DNA of 22,282 bases, taken from positions 1 through 22,282 of the forward strand of contig CALIAC010000023.1 in the NCBI GenBank assembly GCA_938041555.1. The letters run 5' to 3'. This document shows positions 6,859-13,218 of this stretch, one piece after another. This DNA comes from an uncultured Candidatus Saccharibacteria bacterium. Its GTDB lineage: Bacteria; Patescibacteriota; Saccharimonadia; Saccharimonadales; Saccharimonadaceae. The position numbers and the translations under genes are program-made. The notes under the pieces were generated by a model, which saw nothing but the letters and a program-made list of their open reading frames with translations, was not told the origin of the DNA and ran no database searches. The first letter of the stretch is position 1. Every line of letters begins with the position of its first letter.

Positions 6859-7160
6859 CATCCCAACAAAACACCCCAACTGACCTACTTGCACCAGAGC
6901 ATGTCTTTGCCGCCCTGTCCGATCCGCTGCGGCTGCGGATTGTCCGTCGCTTGGCTGCGGAGGGGCGGCTGGGCTGCAGCCAGATTGATCATAATCTCTC
7001 ACTCTCGACTGTCTCGCACCACTGCAAAGTCCTGCGCGAAGCAGGCATTGTCACGAGCGAAGCGGTTGGCACCCAGCGTGTACTGGTGCTGCGGCCAGAG
7101 TTTGCTCGGCAGTTCGCTGGTGTGCTCGCGACAATTGCTGAGTTAGATAAAGCGAAGTAA
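6855..7160 (+). CDS. ArsR-family winged-helix transcriptional regulator
   Basis: A 101-residue single-domain repressor. ALSDPLRLRIVRRLAAEG is the classical ArsR N-terminal helix, followed by the helix-turn-helix SLSTVSHHCKVLREAGIV and the wing SEAVGTQRVLVL. The metal-site ELCVCD motif of ArsR/SmtB sensors is absent (only a lone Cys in LGCSQ), so it probably responds to a non-metal signal or the site differs. ATG 6855 overlaps the transporter stop (ATGA) and has AAGGAA upstream, giving coupled translation. Its likely targets are the two palindromes upstream of the transporter, making the cassette self-repressing (inferred). Confidence 0.88.
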   Translation: MTSQQNTPTDLLAPEHVFAALSDPLRLRIVRRLAAEGRLGCSQIDHNLSLSTVSHHCKVLREAGIVTSEAVGTQRVLVLRPEFARQFAGVLATIAELDKAK

Positions 7161-7165
7161 CCACT

Positions 7166-7194
7166 AAAATATCCCCTATAAAGGGGATATTTTT
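7166..7194. terminator. Bidirectional terminator between the arsR-type gene and rpmB
   Basis: AAAATATCCCC (7166-7176) pairs with GGGGATATTTT after a TATAAA loop, with T-runs on both strands. It serves the plus-strand regulator and the minus-strand rpmB. Confidence 0.9.
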
Positions 7195-7218
7195 ACAGGT
7201 GTCGTTTACTTAGGGCGA

Positions 7219-7443
7219 CTACGCCGCAGCCTTGGCCTTTGTCTTGGCGCTGGTGAGCAGGCCTTTCTTCTTGAGGGTACGGATCGCCTTGGTCGAGAGA
7301 ACCATGGTAACCTTTTGCCCATTTACAACGAAGGTCTTTTTCTGAAGGTTTGGTTTGAAGACTCGCTTGGTGCGTCGCAACGAGAAGCTCACATTGTTGC
7401 CGAATTGCTTACCCTTGCCAGTCAGTTCACATCGTGCTGCCAT
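7219..7443 (-). CDS. rpmB: 50S ribosomal protein bL28
   Basis: A 74-residue basic protein of the large subunit. It begins MAARCELTGKGKQFGNNVSFS, a typical bL28 start, followed by RRTKRVFKPNLQKK and the conserved VLSTKAIRTLKKKG. Length is normal. ATG 7443 is chosen over an in-frame GTG at 7464 because family members begin at MxxxCxLTGK. The CxxC zinc pairs of some bL28 proteins are not present, apart from the single Cys. Single-gene unit, sharing a terminator with the convergent regulator gene. Confidence 0.95.
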   Translation of the reverse strand: MAARCELTGKGKQFGNNVSFSLRRTKRVFKPNLQKKTFVVNGQKVTMVLSTKAIRTLKKKGLLTSAKTKAKAAA

Positions 7444-7530
7444 ATCCTTATTCCACTTATTCACTTATATTATTACAATCTGTATTAGTATACGCTGCCA
7501 AGGAGGCAATGTCAAGGTGGGTAGCCAATG

Positions 7531-7539
7531 TGATACAAT
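7531..7539 (+). promoter_or_regulatory. Extended -10 promoter for the M50 gene, predicting leaderless mRNA
   Basis: TGATACAAT (TG at 7531-7532, TACAAT at 7534-7539) ends only 6 nt before ATG 7546, so the expected start point is at or within a base of the start codon. No Shine-Dalgarno can fit downstream of it. A clear -35 is not seen, as usual for extended -10 promoters. Confidence 0.6.
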
Positions 7540-7545
7540 AAAGAA

Positions 7546-8181
7546 ATGCATATTGATATCGCTCACCTCATTATCGTCCTTGTCGTTATTCTTATCTCAA
7601 TGACACTGCACGAGGCGATGCATGGCTTTGTGGCGTACTGGCTGGGCGATGATACGGCTAAGGAGCAGGGGCGCTTGACGCTCAATCCGCTGCATCATAT
7701 CGATCCATTCTTGACCATCCTCCTGCCGCTGAGCTTGGCATTGCTGGGCCTACCAGTGTTTGGTGGGGCCAAGCCAGTGCCGTACAACCCCGAGCGAGTG
7801 CGTGGTGACGAATGGGGCGCAGCGCTGGTGGGGCTCGCTGGGCCGCTGACGAACTTCGTCATTGCCTTCATCTGCTTCGGCCTATATGCGACGGTCGCTG
7901 GGCCGGCGGTGCAGCCGCTGCTTGCGACGGCAGTGAGTGTGAACCTTGGTTTCTTTGTCTTTAATATGCTGCCTATCCCACCGCTCGATGGCTCGCGTGT
8001 GCTGTATGCTTTGGCACCGGAGTTTGTGCGCCGCGGCATGGAGGTGGTGGAGCAGTACGGCGTGATGCTGGTCTTTGTATTGGTGCTGGTCGGTAGCTCA
8101 GCTATTGGTAATGTGATGATGGCGGCCGTCAGGGGTATCTTGCAGCTTTTCTCGCTGGTGTTTGGCGTGTCGCTTGGTTAG
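7546..8181 (+). CDS. M50 site-2-type intramembrane metalloprotease
   Basis: A 211-residue multi-pass membrane protein that cleaves substrates within the membrane. The zinc motif HEAMH is at residues 22-26 in TM1, and the third-ligand motif is NMLPIPPLDGSR near 141-152. GGAKPVPYNPER and the GPLTNF segment are typical of the short YwhC/Rip-like S2P group without PDZ domains. Roughly four to five hydrophobic segments. Substrate unknown; family members act in regulated proteolysis of anti-sigma factors or in quality control. Monocistronic; its promoter points to a leaderless transcript. No good terminator was seen after the stop. Confidence 0.93.
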   Translation: MHIDIAHLIIVLVVILISMTLHEAMHGFVAYWLGDDTAKEQGRLTLNPLHHIDPFLTILLPLSLALLGLPVFGGAKPVPYNPERVRGDEWGAALVGLAGPLTNFVIAFICFGLYATVAGPAVQPLLATAVSVNLGFFVFNMLPIPPLDGSRVLYALAPEFVRRGMEVVEQYGVMLVFVLVLVGSSAIGNVMMAAVRGILQLFSLVFGVSLG

Positions 8182-8422
8182 GAGCAGGAATTGGGCCGTT
8201 TACCTGGCTTGGTACAGGGTTTAGATTGTAGGCTAGCTTGGTGGGAGATTGAATGAGGCTGTCTCTCGTACAAAGGTGAGTGTCTGTTATGAGCACGAGC
8301 AGAGTTTTAAACATCCAATACAAGAGGTGTTAATATTCAGCGGATATTGACATGTTTAGTACTAAAGAAGAGGGTGTGAGGATCTCAACCTCGCAAACGT
8401 GACGCCGCTTACCATTCTGTGG
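8182..8422. other. Intergenic region without recognisable content
   Basis: About 240 bases between the M50 gene and the 6S-like RNA. A short imperfect inverted repeat (AATATTCAGCGGATATT near 8332) is the only structure noticed. No ORF with ribosome site, no tRNA. Confidence 0.5.
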
Positions 8423-8428
8423 TATACT
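8423..8428 (+). promoter_or_regulatory. -10 element of the 6S-like RNA promoter
   Basis: TATACT sits 7 nt before the first base of the RNA's closing helix (8435/8436). GTGACG at 8399-8404 is a weak -35 candidate at 18 bp. Confidence 0.65.
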
Positions 8429-8434
8429 AAGAGT

Positions 8435-8583
8435 GTCCCAGACGAATATCGGGCGTGTATGATTTTCCTAACATCATATGATAGGGATTCCAACATTCAC
8501 CATACCCGTGGGTATGGATGAGGAAACCCACCTTGCATCATGCAGGGGAATATCAAGCGCCTGGGGTGAGTCTGGGATTTTTT
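8435..8583 (+). ncRNA. ssrS: 6S-like regulatory RNA
   Basis: A rod-shaped RNA of about 149 nt. The closing stem TCCCAGAC (8436-8443) pairs with GTCTGGGA (8570-8577) and is followed by TTTTTT, so the closing stem also acts as terminator. Nested inward are GGGCG/CGCCT, TGAT-TTCC/GGGG-ATCA, then a large unpaired centre (about 8470-8484 opposite 8530-8545, where TGCATCATGCA can form a small hairpin). Next come GGGATTCC/GGAAACCC and an apical hairpin CCATACC/GGTATGG. Closing stem, central bubble and terminal stem are the 6S RNA architecture, in which the bubble mimics an open promoter and holds sigma-70 RNA polymerase. The name rests on structure only; no sequence signature was available to confirm it. 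It lies upstream of rnpB. Confidence 0.6.
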
Positions 8584-8614
8584 GATGGTTGAGGGCTAAG
8601 AGTATCACACGGTT

Positions 8615-8744
8615 CCTCTTCATCACTCCCTCCGATAGAACGCTATAAGGGTCGATACTTCCCAAGTATCGACCTCTTGCGCTGGGCTGCTAATCGGTTA
8701 TTACAACCGATTAGCACACTCCATCAGATGAAGTGATGAAGAGG
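8615..8744 (-). repeat. Inverted hairpin element, copy B, within a 13-bp closed stem
   Basis: Positions 8643-8689 are the exact inverse of 26-72. Read on the minus strand, it has a preceding hairpin GCTAATCGGTT/AACCGATTAGC (8690-8716 region), the shared 47-nt block with its internal 11-bp stem, a short ATAG/CTAT hairpin and the GGAGGGAGTG block. A perfect 13-bp stem, CCTCTTCATCACT (8615-8627) with AGTGATGAAGAGG (8732-8744), encloses everything, so this copy looks like a complete 130-nt folded unit. It lies between the 6S-like terminator and the rnpB promoter. No T-run on either strand. Copy A has a different outer context. Function unknown. Confidence 0.8.
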
Positions 8745-8798
8745 GCCCTGCACTGAAGATGAAGGTTTTAACACCCACTTACTATAAATCCCTTATGC

Positions 8799-8804
8799 TA
8801 TAAT
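8799..8804 (+). promoter_or_regulatory. -10 element of rnpB
   Basis: Perfect TATAAT, 7 nt before the 5' base of RNase P helix P1. The -35 is weak (CTTACT near 8778). Confidence 0.75.
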
Positions 8805-8810
8805 AGGGAG

Positions 8811-9173
8811 GCAGTCTATTAGATGATCGCTTGCTACTTGGCAAGAGGAAAGTCCGGGCAGCACAGGATACGACAGTCGCTAACGGCGACCGGGGGCAAC
8901 CCTAGGGAAAGTGCCACAGAAACGATACCGCTCCGCAACACCAATACTCGTGCGCAGTAGCGCTCTAGTAGCGGGGTAAGGGTGAAAGGAGTGAGGTAAG
9001 AGCTCACAGCGCTGCATGGTGACATGCCGCGGAGGTAAACCCTGTCGGCTGCAAGGAGATAGCCACGGATGAGTGATCCGCTTGTGGCTATCGCTAACCG
9101 CTCGATTTGCAGAGCAATTTGCAAACTAGATAGATGATCATCCACGACAGAACCCGGCTTATCGATAGGCTGC
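8811..9173 (+). ncRNA. rnpB: RNase P RNA, class A
   Basis: The catalytic RNA that trims 5' leaders from tRNA precursors. P1 is formed by GCAGTCTAT (8811-8819) and ATAGGCTGC (9165-9173), which sets both ends. The P4 signature GAGGAAAGTCCGGGC (8845-8859) pairs with ACAGAACCCGGCTTA (9147-9161). The specificity domain shows GGGTGAAAGG and GAGGTAAGAGCTCAC. GGAGGTAAACCC near 9031 carries the GGT that binds the tRNA CCA end (L15). Length and order fit the ancestral class A form. It is followed by its own terminator. Confidence 0.96.
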
Positions 9174-9191
9174 TTTATGGTATGATGTGTT

Positions 9192-9220
9192 AGCTCCAGC
9201 TTTGGAGCTTTGTTATTTTC
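9192..9220 (+). terminator. Terminator after rnpB
   Basis: AGCTCC (9192-9197) pairs with GGAGCT (9204-9209), followed by TTTGTTATTTT. Placed 18 nt after the end of P1. Confidence 0.75.
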
Positions 9221-9225
9221 TACAA

Positions 9226-9373
9226 CCTCCTCGCCGAACAAGAAAATATCTAGAAGCCAGCAACTGTGGGGACGGATAAGCTCTGTGATTCATCTGGCCG
9301 GAACATTTTCGGTGCGATGAGGAGGCTACAGAAATGAAGTAGCACAGGCGAAATGTCGTGCCCCACCAAGTGG
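9226..9373 (+). ncRNA. Unidentified structured region downstream of rnpB
   Basis: Between the rnpB terminator and the rplT terminator. CCTCCTC (9226-9232) pairs with GAGGAGG (9319-9325), GCCGAA (9233-9238) with TTCGGT (9308-9313), and GCCAG (9256-9260) with CTGGC (9294-9298), all nested. The hairpins GCTAC/GTAGC (9325-9343) and GCAC-GGC/GTC-GTGC (9342-9361) follow. GTGGG (9266-9270) could pair with CCCAC (9362-9366) as a pseudoknot. No coding ORF with a ribosome site fits here. It does not match SRP RNA or tmRNA signatures. Strand is uncertain; plus is assumed because rnpB is upstream. Confidence 0.4.
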
Positions 9374-9390
9374 CCGCTCATCTACAAATG

Positions 9391-9424
9391 AATACACACC
9401 TCTGTTACGGAGGTGTGTATTTTG
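9391..9424. terminator. Terminator of the infC-rpmI-rplT operon
   Basis: A 12-bp inverted repeat, AATACACACCTC with GAGGTGTGTATT, followed by TTT on the plus strand and a T-containing tail on the minus strand. It is 17 bases past the rplT stop and may stop transcription from both sides. Confidence 0.8.
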
Positions 9425-9440
9425 CACAACGTAGTAGAAA

Positions 9441-9788
9441 TTACTTGCGAGTGACCTGCTTCACGACAGCTGCAAAAGCCTGCGGCTCGTTGACGGCGAG
9501 CTCGGCGAGGACCTTGCGGTCGAGCGCCACACCAGCAGCCTTGATGTCGGCAATCAGGCGGCCGTAGGTGGTGCCATTTTGCCGGGCGGCAGCGTTAATG
9601 CGGGTGATCCACAACTGGCGCAAATCGCGCTTGCGGTTGCGGCGGTCGCGGTAGGCGTATTGCAGAGCCCGGATTACCCCTTGCTTGGCAAGGCGGAAGC
9701 TCCGGGTGCGATTGTGTTGCATTCCTTTGGCAGCTCGCAGCATCTTGGCGTGGCGAGCGTGGGCGGTTGTTCCTCGTTTGACGCGCAT
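9441..9788 (-). CDS. rplT: 50S ribosomal protein bL20
   Basis: A 115-residue 23S-binding protein needed early in large-subunit assembly. The basic N-terminal extension has the usual motifs (VKRG, HARHAKMLRAAKG), then RSFRLAKQGVIRALQYAYRDRR, the highly conserved RQLWITRINAAARQNG, and a C-terminal globular part. Normal length. Third gene of the infC-rpmI-rplT operon, 3 bases after rpmI. In many bacteria L20 autoregulates this operon; no L20-binding leader was identified here. Confidence 0.97.
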   Translation of the reverse strand: MRVKRGTTAHARHAKMLRAAKGMQHNRTRSFRLAKQGVIRALQYAYRDRRNRKRDLRQLWITRINAAARQNGTTYGRLIADIKAAGVALDRKVLAELAVNEPQAFAAVVKQVTRK

Positions 9789-9791
9789 ATG

Positions 9792-9986
9792 TTAGACTCC
9801 TAAGGCTCGTTTAGCATTTTTGGCCATACCACCAGTGATGGTAGCAGGGGTGTTGATATTGCGCTTGCGCGACTTGCTCTTCTTGGAGAGCATGTGGTTT
9901 CCGAAGGCACGCCGACGGGTCAGTTTGCCGGTACTGGTTAGCTTAATGCGCTTAGCAGTGCCCTTGTGGGTCTTGAGTTTTGGCAT
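9792..9986 (-). CDS. rpmI: 50S ribosomal protein bL35
   Basis: A 64-residue basic protein beginning MPKLKTHKGTAKRIKLTSTGK, which is diagnostic for bL35, with the NHMLSKKSKSRKR segment after it. Start ATG overlaps the infC stop by one base (TAATG), with AAGGAG inside the infC end as ribosome site, so translation is coupled to infC. Confidence 0.97.
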   Translation of the reverse strand: MPKLKTHKGTAKRIKLTSTGKLTRRRAFGNHMLSKKSKSRKRNINTPATITGGMAKNAKRALGV

Positions 9987-10492
9987 TACTTACTCCTTAT
10001 TACGATGCTGAGATTGCGCCCAGCCATCAGTGGTTTTTGCTCGACAATCGCTTCGTCCTCAAGGGCGGAGACAACCTGGCTAATTAAATTATAGCCAAGC
10101 TCACGATGCGCCATCTCGCGGCCGCGGAAGAAGATCAAAACCTTGACCTTGTGCCCCTCAGCCAGGAATTTGCGAATCTTGCGTAGCTTGATCTCAAGAT
10201 CATTAGCGCCAATCTTTAGGCCAAAACGCATCTGCTTGAGCTCATTGGCTTTATTGCTTCGCCTATTGCGCTGCTGCTCCTTCATCTTTTGGTACTGATA
10301 TTTGCCCCAATCGATGATCTTCACAACGGGTGGGTTAGCATTGGGCGAAAACTCCACCAAGTCTACGCCAGCTTGCCGCGCCTTATCCAGTGCTGCTTGC
10401 CGGCTCATGATGCCAAGTTGTTCGCCGCTTTCGCCAATGACGCGCAGCTCGCGTGCGCGGATGGCTTCGTTGATGCGGGTGGTTGATTTGAT
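9986..10492 (-). CDS. infC: Translation initiation factor IF-3, starting at ATC
   Basis: Binds the 30S subunit, prevents early 50S joining and checks the start codon. Extending upstream of the first ATG (10408) restores the conserved IF3 N-terminus TTRINEAIRARELRVIGESG, so the true protein is 168 residues. Between an in-frame TAA (8 codons upstream) and that motif there is no ATG, GTG, TTG or CTG. ATC at 10490-10492 lies 6 nt after AAGGAG and is the only sensible start. A rare AUU/AUC start is known for infC and makes it self-regulated, since IF3 rejects non-canonical starts. The C-terminal domain has FRGREMAHRELGYNL, as expected. Heads infC-rpmI-rplT. Confidence 0.93.
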   Translation of the reverse strand: MKSTTRINEAIRARELRVIGESGEQLGIMSRQAALDKARQAGVDLVEFSPNANPPVVKIIDWGKYQYQKMKEQQRNRRSNKANELKQMRFGLKIGANDLEIKLRKIRKFLAEGHKVKVLIFFRGREMAHRELGYNLISQVVSALEDEAIVEQKPLMAGRNLSIVIRSK

Positions 10493-10536
10493 TGTGCTCT
10501 CCTTTGCTTGAGCTTAAAACGAATTGACTCCCCAAA

Positions 10537-10565
10537 AGTTTACCAGATGTCGCCGCAAAAGGCAA
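10537..10565 (-). promoter_or_regulatory. Promoter of infC-rpmI-rplT
   Basis: On the minus strand, TTGCCT (10565-10560) and TAAACT (10542-10537) are 17 bp apart, with TG one base before the -10 (extended). The start near 10530 gives a leader of about 38 nt, too short for a large regulatory fold, which leaves the ATC start codon as the likely control point. Confidence 0.65.
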
Positions 10566-10762
10566 ATAAAATATGCTGTGGTTATGGTGATTTTTGCTGC
10601 GATTACTCGGTGAGAGACGCTATAGGTGGGGTTATGAGAATGAAAGCCCCTTGGTTTACAGCGTTTTTCTCTTCTGCGCGTTTATAGATAACGAGCCTCA
10701 CACCCTACCAACCCCACCAAAGGAAGTGTAAGAAACCGGTAGGGCGAGATGCAGACGGGCGG

Positions 10763-11296
10763 CTAATTGTCCTGCATCTGCAGTGCCTTGGCACAGGCAA
10801 TTGCCTGCGTGATTGTCTCTTCGAGTGTTGTGCCTGGCTGCCGCCCAGTGTGCTCGGTGTAGAGCGCGTCGAGGTAGCGTGTCTTGGGTGCGCCCTCTGG
10901 ATGGCCGTAGACGACCTTGGCGGGGTTCTTGCCGATATGGAAGCCAAATTCTACATTGGTGGTAAAGGCAGGCATGCCCAGTGTGGGTAGCGACCGGTCG
11001 ATCACCCGTGGCACCCAAAAGAGCACCACCGTTGCTGCGTCGAGCGCTTCCCACTCCCAGCGTGCTTGCTTGAGGAGATCGAGCTCGCGCTGGGGCGAGG
11101 CATCGTGGTTCTCTGGCGCGTAGACGATCCCCTCGTAGCCCAGCCTCGCAAAGATCCGCACGGCCTCGGGCCGCCACGACGCAGAGATGAGCTGCTGCGA
11201 TGCTACATCGAAGCGTGGTGTGGGGCCTGCGAGGAAGATCGCTGACTGGCCTGGAGTAGGGTGGTGGAGGGGTTGGTCGGAGTAGTTTGCTTGCAT
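10763..11296 (-). CDS. Nucleoside 2-deoxyribosyltransferase-like protein
   Basis: A 177-residue protein with IFLAGPTPR near the N-terminus, a phosphate/ribose-binding loop typical of the nucleoside 2-deoxyribosyltransferase-like group (PF15891). YAPENHD, ARWEWEALDAATVVLFWVPR and TTNVEFGFHIG follow, where the acidic residues would serve as catalytic nucleophile and partner. Such proteins exchange or release nucleobases from (deoxy)nucleosides; true substrate unknown. ATG 11296 is chosen because a promoter ends 6 nt upstream; an in-frame upstream start at 11359 would place the promoter inside the gene. Predicted leaderless. It could salvage nucleosides in an organism with few biosynthetic genes (inference). 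Confidence 0.75.
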   Translation of the reverse strand: MQANYSDQPLHHPTPGQSAIFLAGPTPRFDVASQQLISASWRPEAVRIFARLGYEGIVYAPENHDASPQRELDLLKQARWEWEALDAATVVLFWVPRVIDRSLPTLGMPAFTTNVEFGFHIGKNPAKVVYGHPEGAPKTRYLDALYTEHTGRQPGTTLEETITQAIACAKALQMQDN

Positions 11297-11302
11297 GGCT
11301 CT

Positions 11303-11332
11303 AGTATGGCTGGCTGATGAGGAGTTTGTCAA
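11303..11332 (-). promoter_or_regulatory. Promoter predicting a leaderless transcript
   Basis: On the minus strand, perfect TTGACA (11332-11327), an 18-bp spacer and CATACT (11308-11303). Only AGAGCC separates the -10 from the ATG at 11296, so the start point is expected at the start codon. Confidence 0.65.
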
Positions 11333-11422
11333 ATGTTGTGAGTTGCACCTTATTGCCAAGTTCTCGCCGATATACAGAAAAAAACAGAGGTAGAATGTGA
11401 TGTAAGATACACGACGATATTT

Positions 11423-12958
11423 TTACAACGCTTTGACCGGCGCTGGTTGTCGATATTGCAACGCCTCGGAGACGTGAGCAATGGTGATGTGCGGCGCTTC
11501 GTCAAGATCGGCAATGGTCTGGGCTACCTTGATGACTTTGAAGTAACCGCGCGGGCTGAGGCCAAGCTTGGTGCTGGCAGCATCGAGGAACTGCTTGACC
11601 TCTGGCGAGAGTGGGATAGAGCGCCGCACCTGAGCCGAACTGAGGCGGCTATTGCGCATGGCGCTGCCACCATAGCGGGCGGCTTGAGCGCGGATGGCGG
11701 TAGAGATGGTGGCTATCGCATGGCGCTGCTCATGATCGGTGGTGGTGCGGTGTGAGAGCAGTTGCTCGGTGGGGATGCGATTGACGGGGATGATCATATC
11801 AATCCGATCCATCAGTGGCCCAGACAGGCGCTTCTGGTAGGCGATGATCTGTGTGCTGCTGCAGGTGCAGGCGTGTGTTGGGTCGCCATAGTAGCCGCAG
11901 GGGCAGGGGTTCATCGTGGCCACCAGCATAAAATCAGCCGGGTAGGTGGCGCGCCCGCGCGCTCGGGTGACCGTCACTGTCGTGTCCTCGAGTGGCTGAC
12001 GCAATACCTCAAGCGTCGTGCGCGGATATTCGGGCAACTCATCAAGGAAGAGCACACCCAGGTGGGCTAAGCTCACCTCGCCAGGCTGCGGCACCGACCC
12101 ACCGCCGATCAGTGATGCGCGGCTTGCTGTGTGGTGCGGCGCTCGAAATGGCCGTGCTTGGACGCTTTGGTCGAGTGAGAGACCAGCCAGGCTGTGCAGC
12201 TTCGTCACGGCCAGCTGCTCATCTGGAGTCAGAGGCGGCAAGAGGCTGGGCAGCGTCTTGGCAAGCATCGACTTGCCGGTGCCGGGCGGCCCGGTGAAGA
12301 GGATGTTGTGGTGGCCCGCTGCGGCAATGGTGAGGGCGCGCTTGGCTTGGGCCTGGCCGTAGATATCATCGAGCAGGGGCGATGACGCAGGTGTTGTTGG
12401 TTTGTCATCAGTGGGTGATGGCTGGTATATTGGCAGTGGTTTTTCGCCTTTGAGATGGAGGAAGAGTGTTGTAAGATCTGGTACACCATAGAGCGTCACC
12501 CCTGATACGAGGGAAGCTTGGGGAAGATTCTCTATAGGCAAATAGACAGTGTTGTGATTATTATCACGAGCAGCTTCGGCAATGGTAATAGCGCCTTTGA
12601 TCGGGCGGAGCGTGCCATCGAGCGCCAGCTCGCCAGCAAAGACCGCCCCAGCCACTTGCTCGGGCCGGAGCTGGCCGCTGCTGGTGAGGAGGGCAAGGGC
12701 AATTGGCAGGTCGTAGTGTGTGCCGTCCTTGGGTAGCTCGGCCGGTGCGAGGTTGATGGTGATGCGCTGGGCTGGATATTCCAGCAGGGAGTTGGTGATG
12801 GCACTGCGCACTCGTTCGCGCGCTTCGTCGATGGCTTTGTTGCCCAGACCAACGATCTGCAGGGCGGGCAGGCCCTTCGTCATGTCGCTCTCCACATCAA
12901 TCATATGGCCAGCGAACCCTACGGGCGCAACCGACCTGATTTTTGCGACTTTGTTCAT
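11423..12958 (-). CDS. comM: ComM/YifB family AAA+ ATPase (Mg-chelatase-like)
   Basis: A 511-residue protein with the three-part YifB layout: an N-terminal Lon-protease-like domain (KIRSVAPVGFAGHMIDVESD, GLPALQIVGLGN), the AAA+ chelatase domain with Walker A GPPGTGKS near residue 220 and Walker B VLFLDELPEY, and a C-terminal helical domain (RNSRLSSAQVRRSIPLS, PRGYFKVIKVAQTIADLD). The zinc-binding Cys cluster MNPCPCGYYGD...CTCS is intact. In naturally competent bacteria ComM is a hexameric helicase that extends branch migration during recombination of incoming DNA. Its presence fits DNA uptake in Saccharibacteria, but competence genes are not in this window. Monocistronic. Confidence 0.95.
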   Translation of the reverse strand: MNKVAKIRSVAPVGFAGHMIDVESDMTKGLPALQIVGLGNKAIDEARERVRSAITNSLLEYPAQRITINLAPAELPKDGTHYDLPIALALLTSSGQLRPEQVAGAVFAGELALDGTLRPIKGAITIAEAARDNNHNTVYLPIENLPQASLVSGVTLYGVPDLTTLFLHLKGEKPLPIYQPSPTDDKPTTPASSPLLDDIYGQAQAKRALTIAAAGHHNILFTGPPGTGKSMLAKTLPSLLPPLTPDEQLAVTKLHSLAGLSLDQSVQARPFRAPHHTASRASLIGGGSVPQPGEVSLAHLGVLFLDELPEYPRTTLEVLRQPLEDTTVTVTRARGRATYPADFMLVATMNPCPCGYYGDPTHACTCSSTQIIAYQKRLSGPLMDRIDMIIPVNRIPTEQLLSHRTTTDHEQRHAIATISTAIRAQAARYGGSAMRNSRLSSAQVRRSIPLSPEVKQFLDAASTKLGLSPRGYFKVIKVAQTIADLDEAPHITIAHVSEALQYRQPAPVKAL

Positions 12959-13199
12959 GCTGTCTATAGTTAAGCATATTGGTGGGGTCTGTGCAAATTG
13001 TTTTTATTCCGGAGGAGGGGTGTGTGGAGGATGAGCGTGAGAATATATAAGGACATAGCTCACTGCCCATACAAACATAGGCAACGAAAAGGATGCTGCC
13101 AGAGAGGAGAAATCGCTAGCCTTCTAGATTGTTCTTGTGTGGCGATAGGCCAACTTGACGCTCAAGCGCTCGAGTGAGGATACATAGGCAAAACCATGC
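12959..13199. other. Intergenic region between comM and ssrA
   Basis: No gene recognised. Positions 13010-13043 are purine-rich and resemble 80-112 (GAGGAGGG, GTGTG, CGTGAGAA in the same order with one gap). A second possible ssrA promoter, TTGACG (13155-13160) with GATACA about 18 bp later, lies at the right end. Confidence 0.4.
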
Positions 13200-13205
13200 T
13201 ATAAT
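13200..13205 (+). promoter_or_regulatory. -10 element of ssrA
   Basis: Perfect TATAAT 13 nt before the mature tmRNA 5' end, leaving a short 5' leader for RNase P to remove. Confidence 0.75.
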
Positions 13206-13218
13206 AGACACGAGACGT

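Noticed and set aside
8474..8665. Minus-strand 63-codon frame, with an internal ATG preceded by GGAGGGAGTG
   Set aside because: It is antisense to the 6S-like RNA and runs through the repeat element; the GGAGGG is part of the repeated block and the peptide has no recognisable features.
10625..10718. 9-bp inverted repeat GGTGGGGTT/AACCCCACC between infC and the deoxyribosyltransferase-like gene
   Set aside because: The arms are about 75 bases apart with no supporting inner helices or T-run; likely chance.
11447..12736. Several plus-strand frames of about 100 codons opposite comM
   Set aside because: Shadow frames of a well-conserved gene on the other strand.
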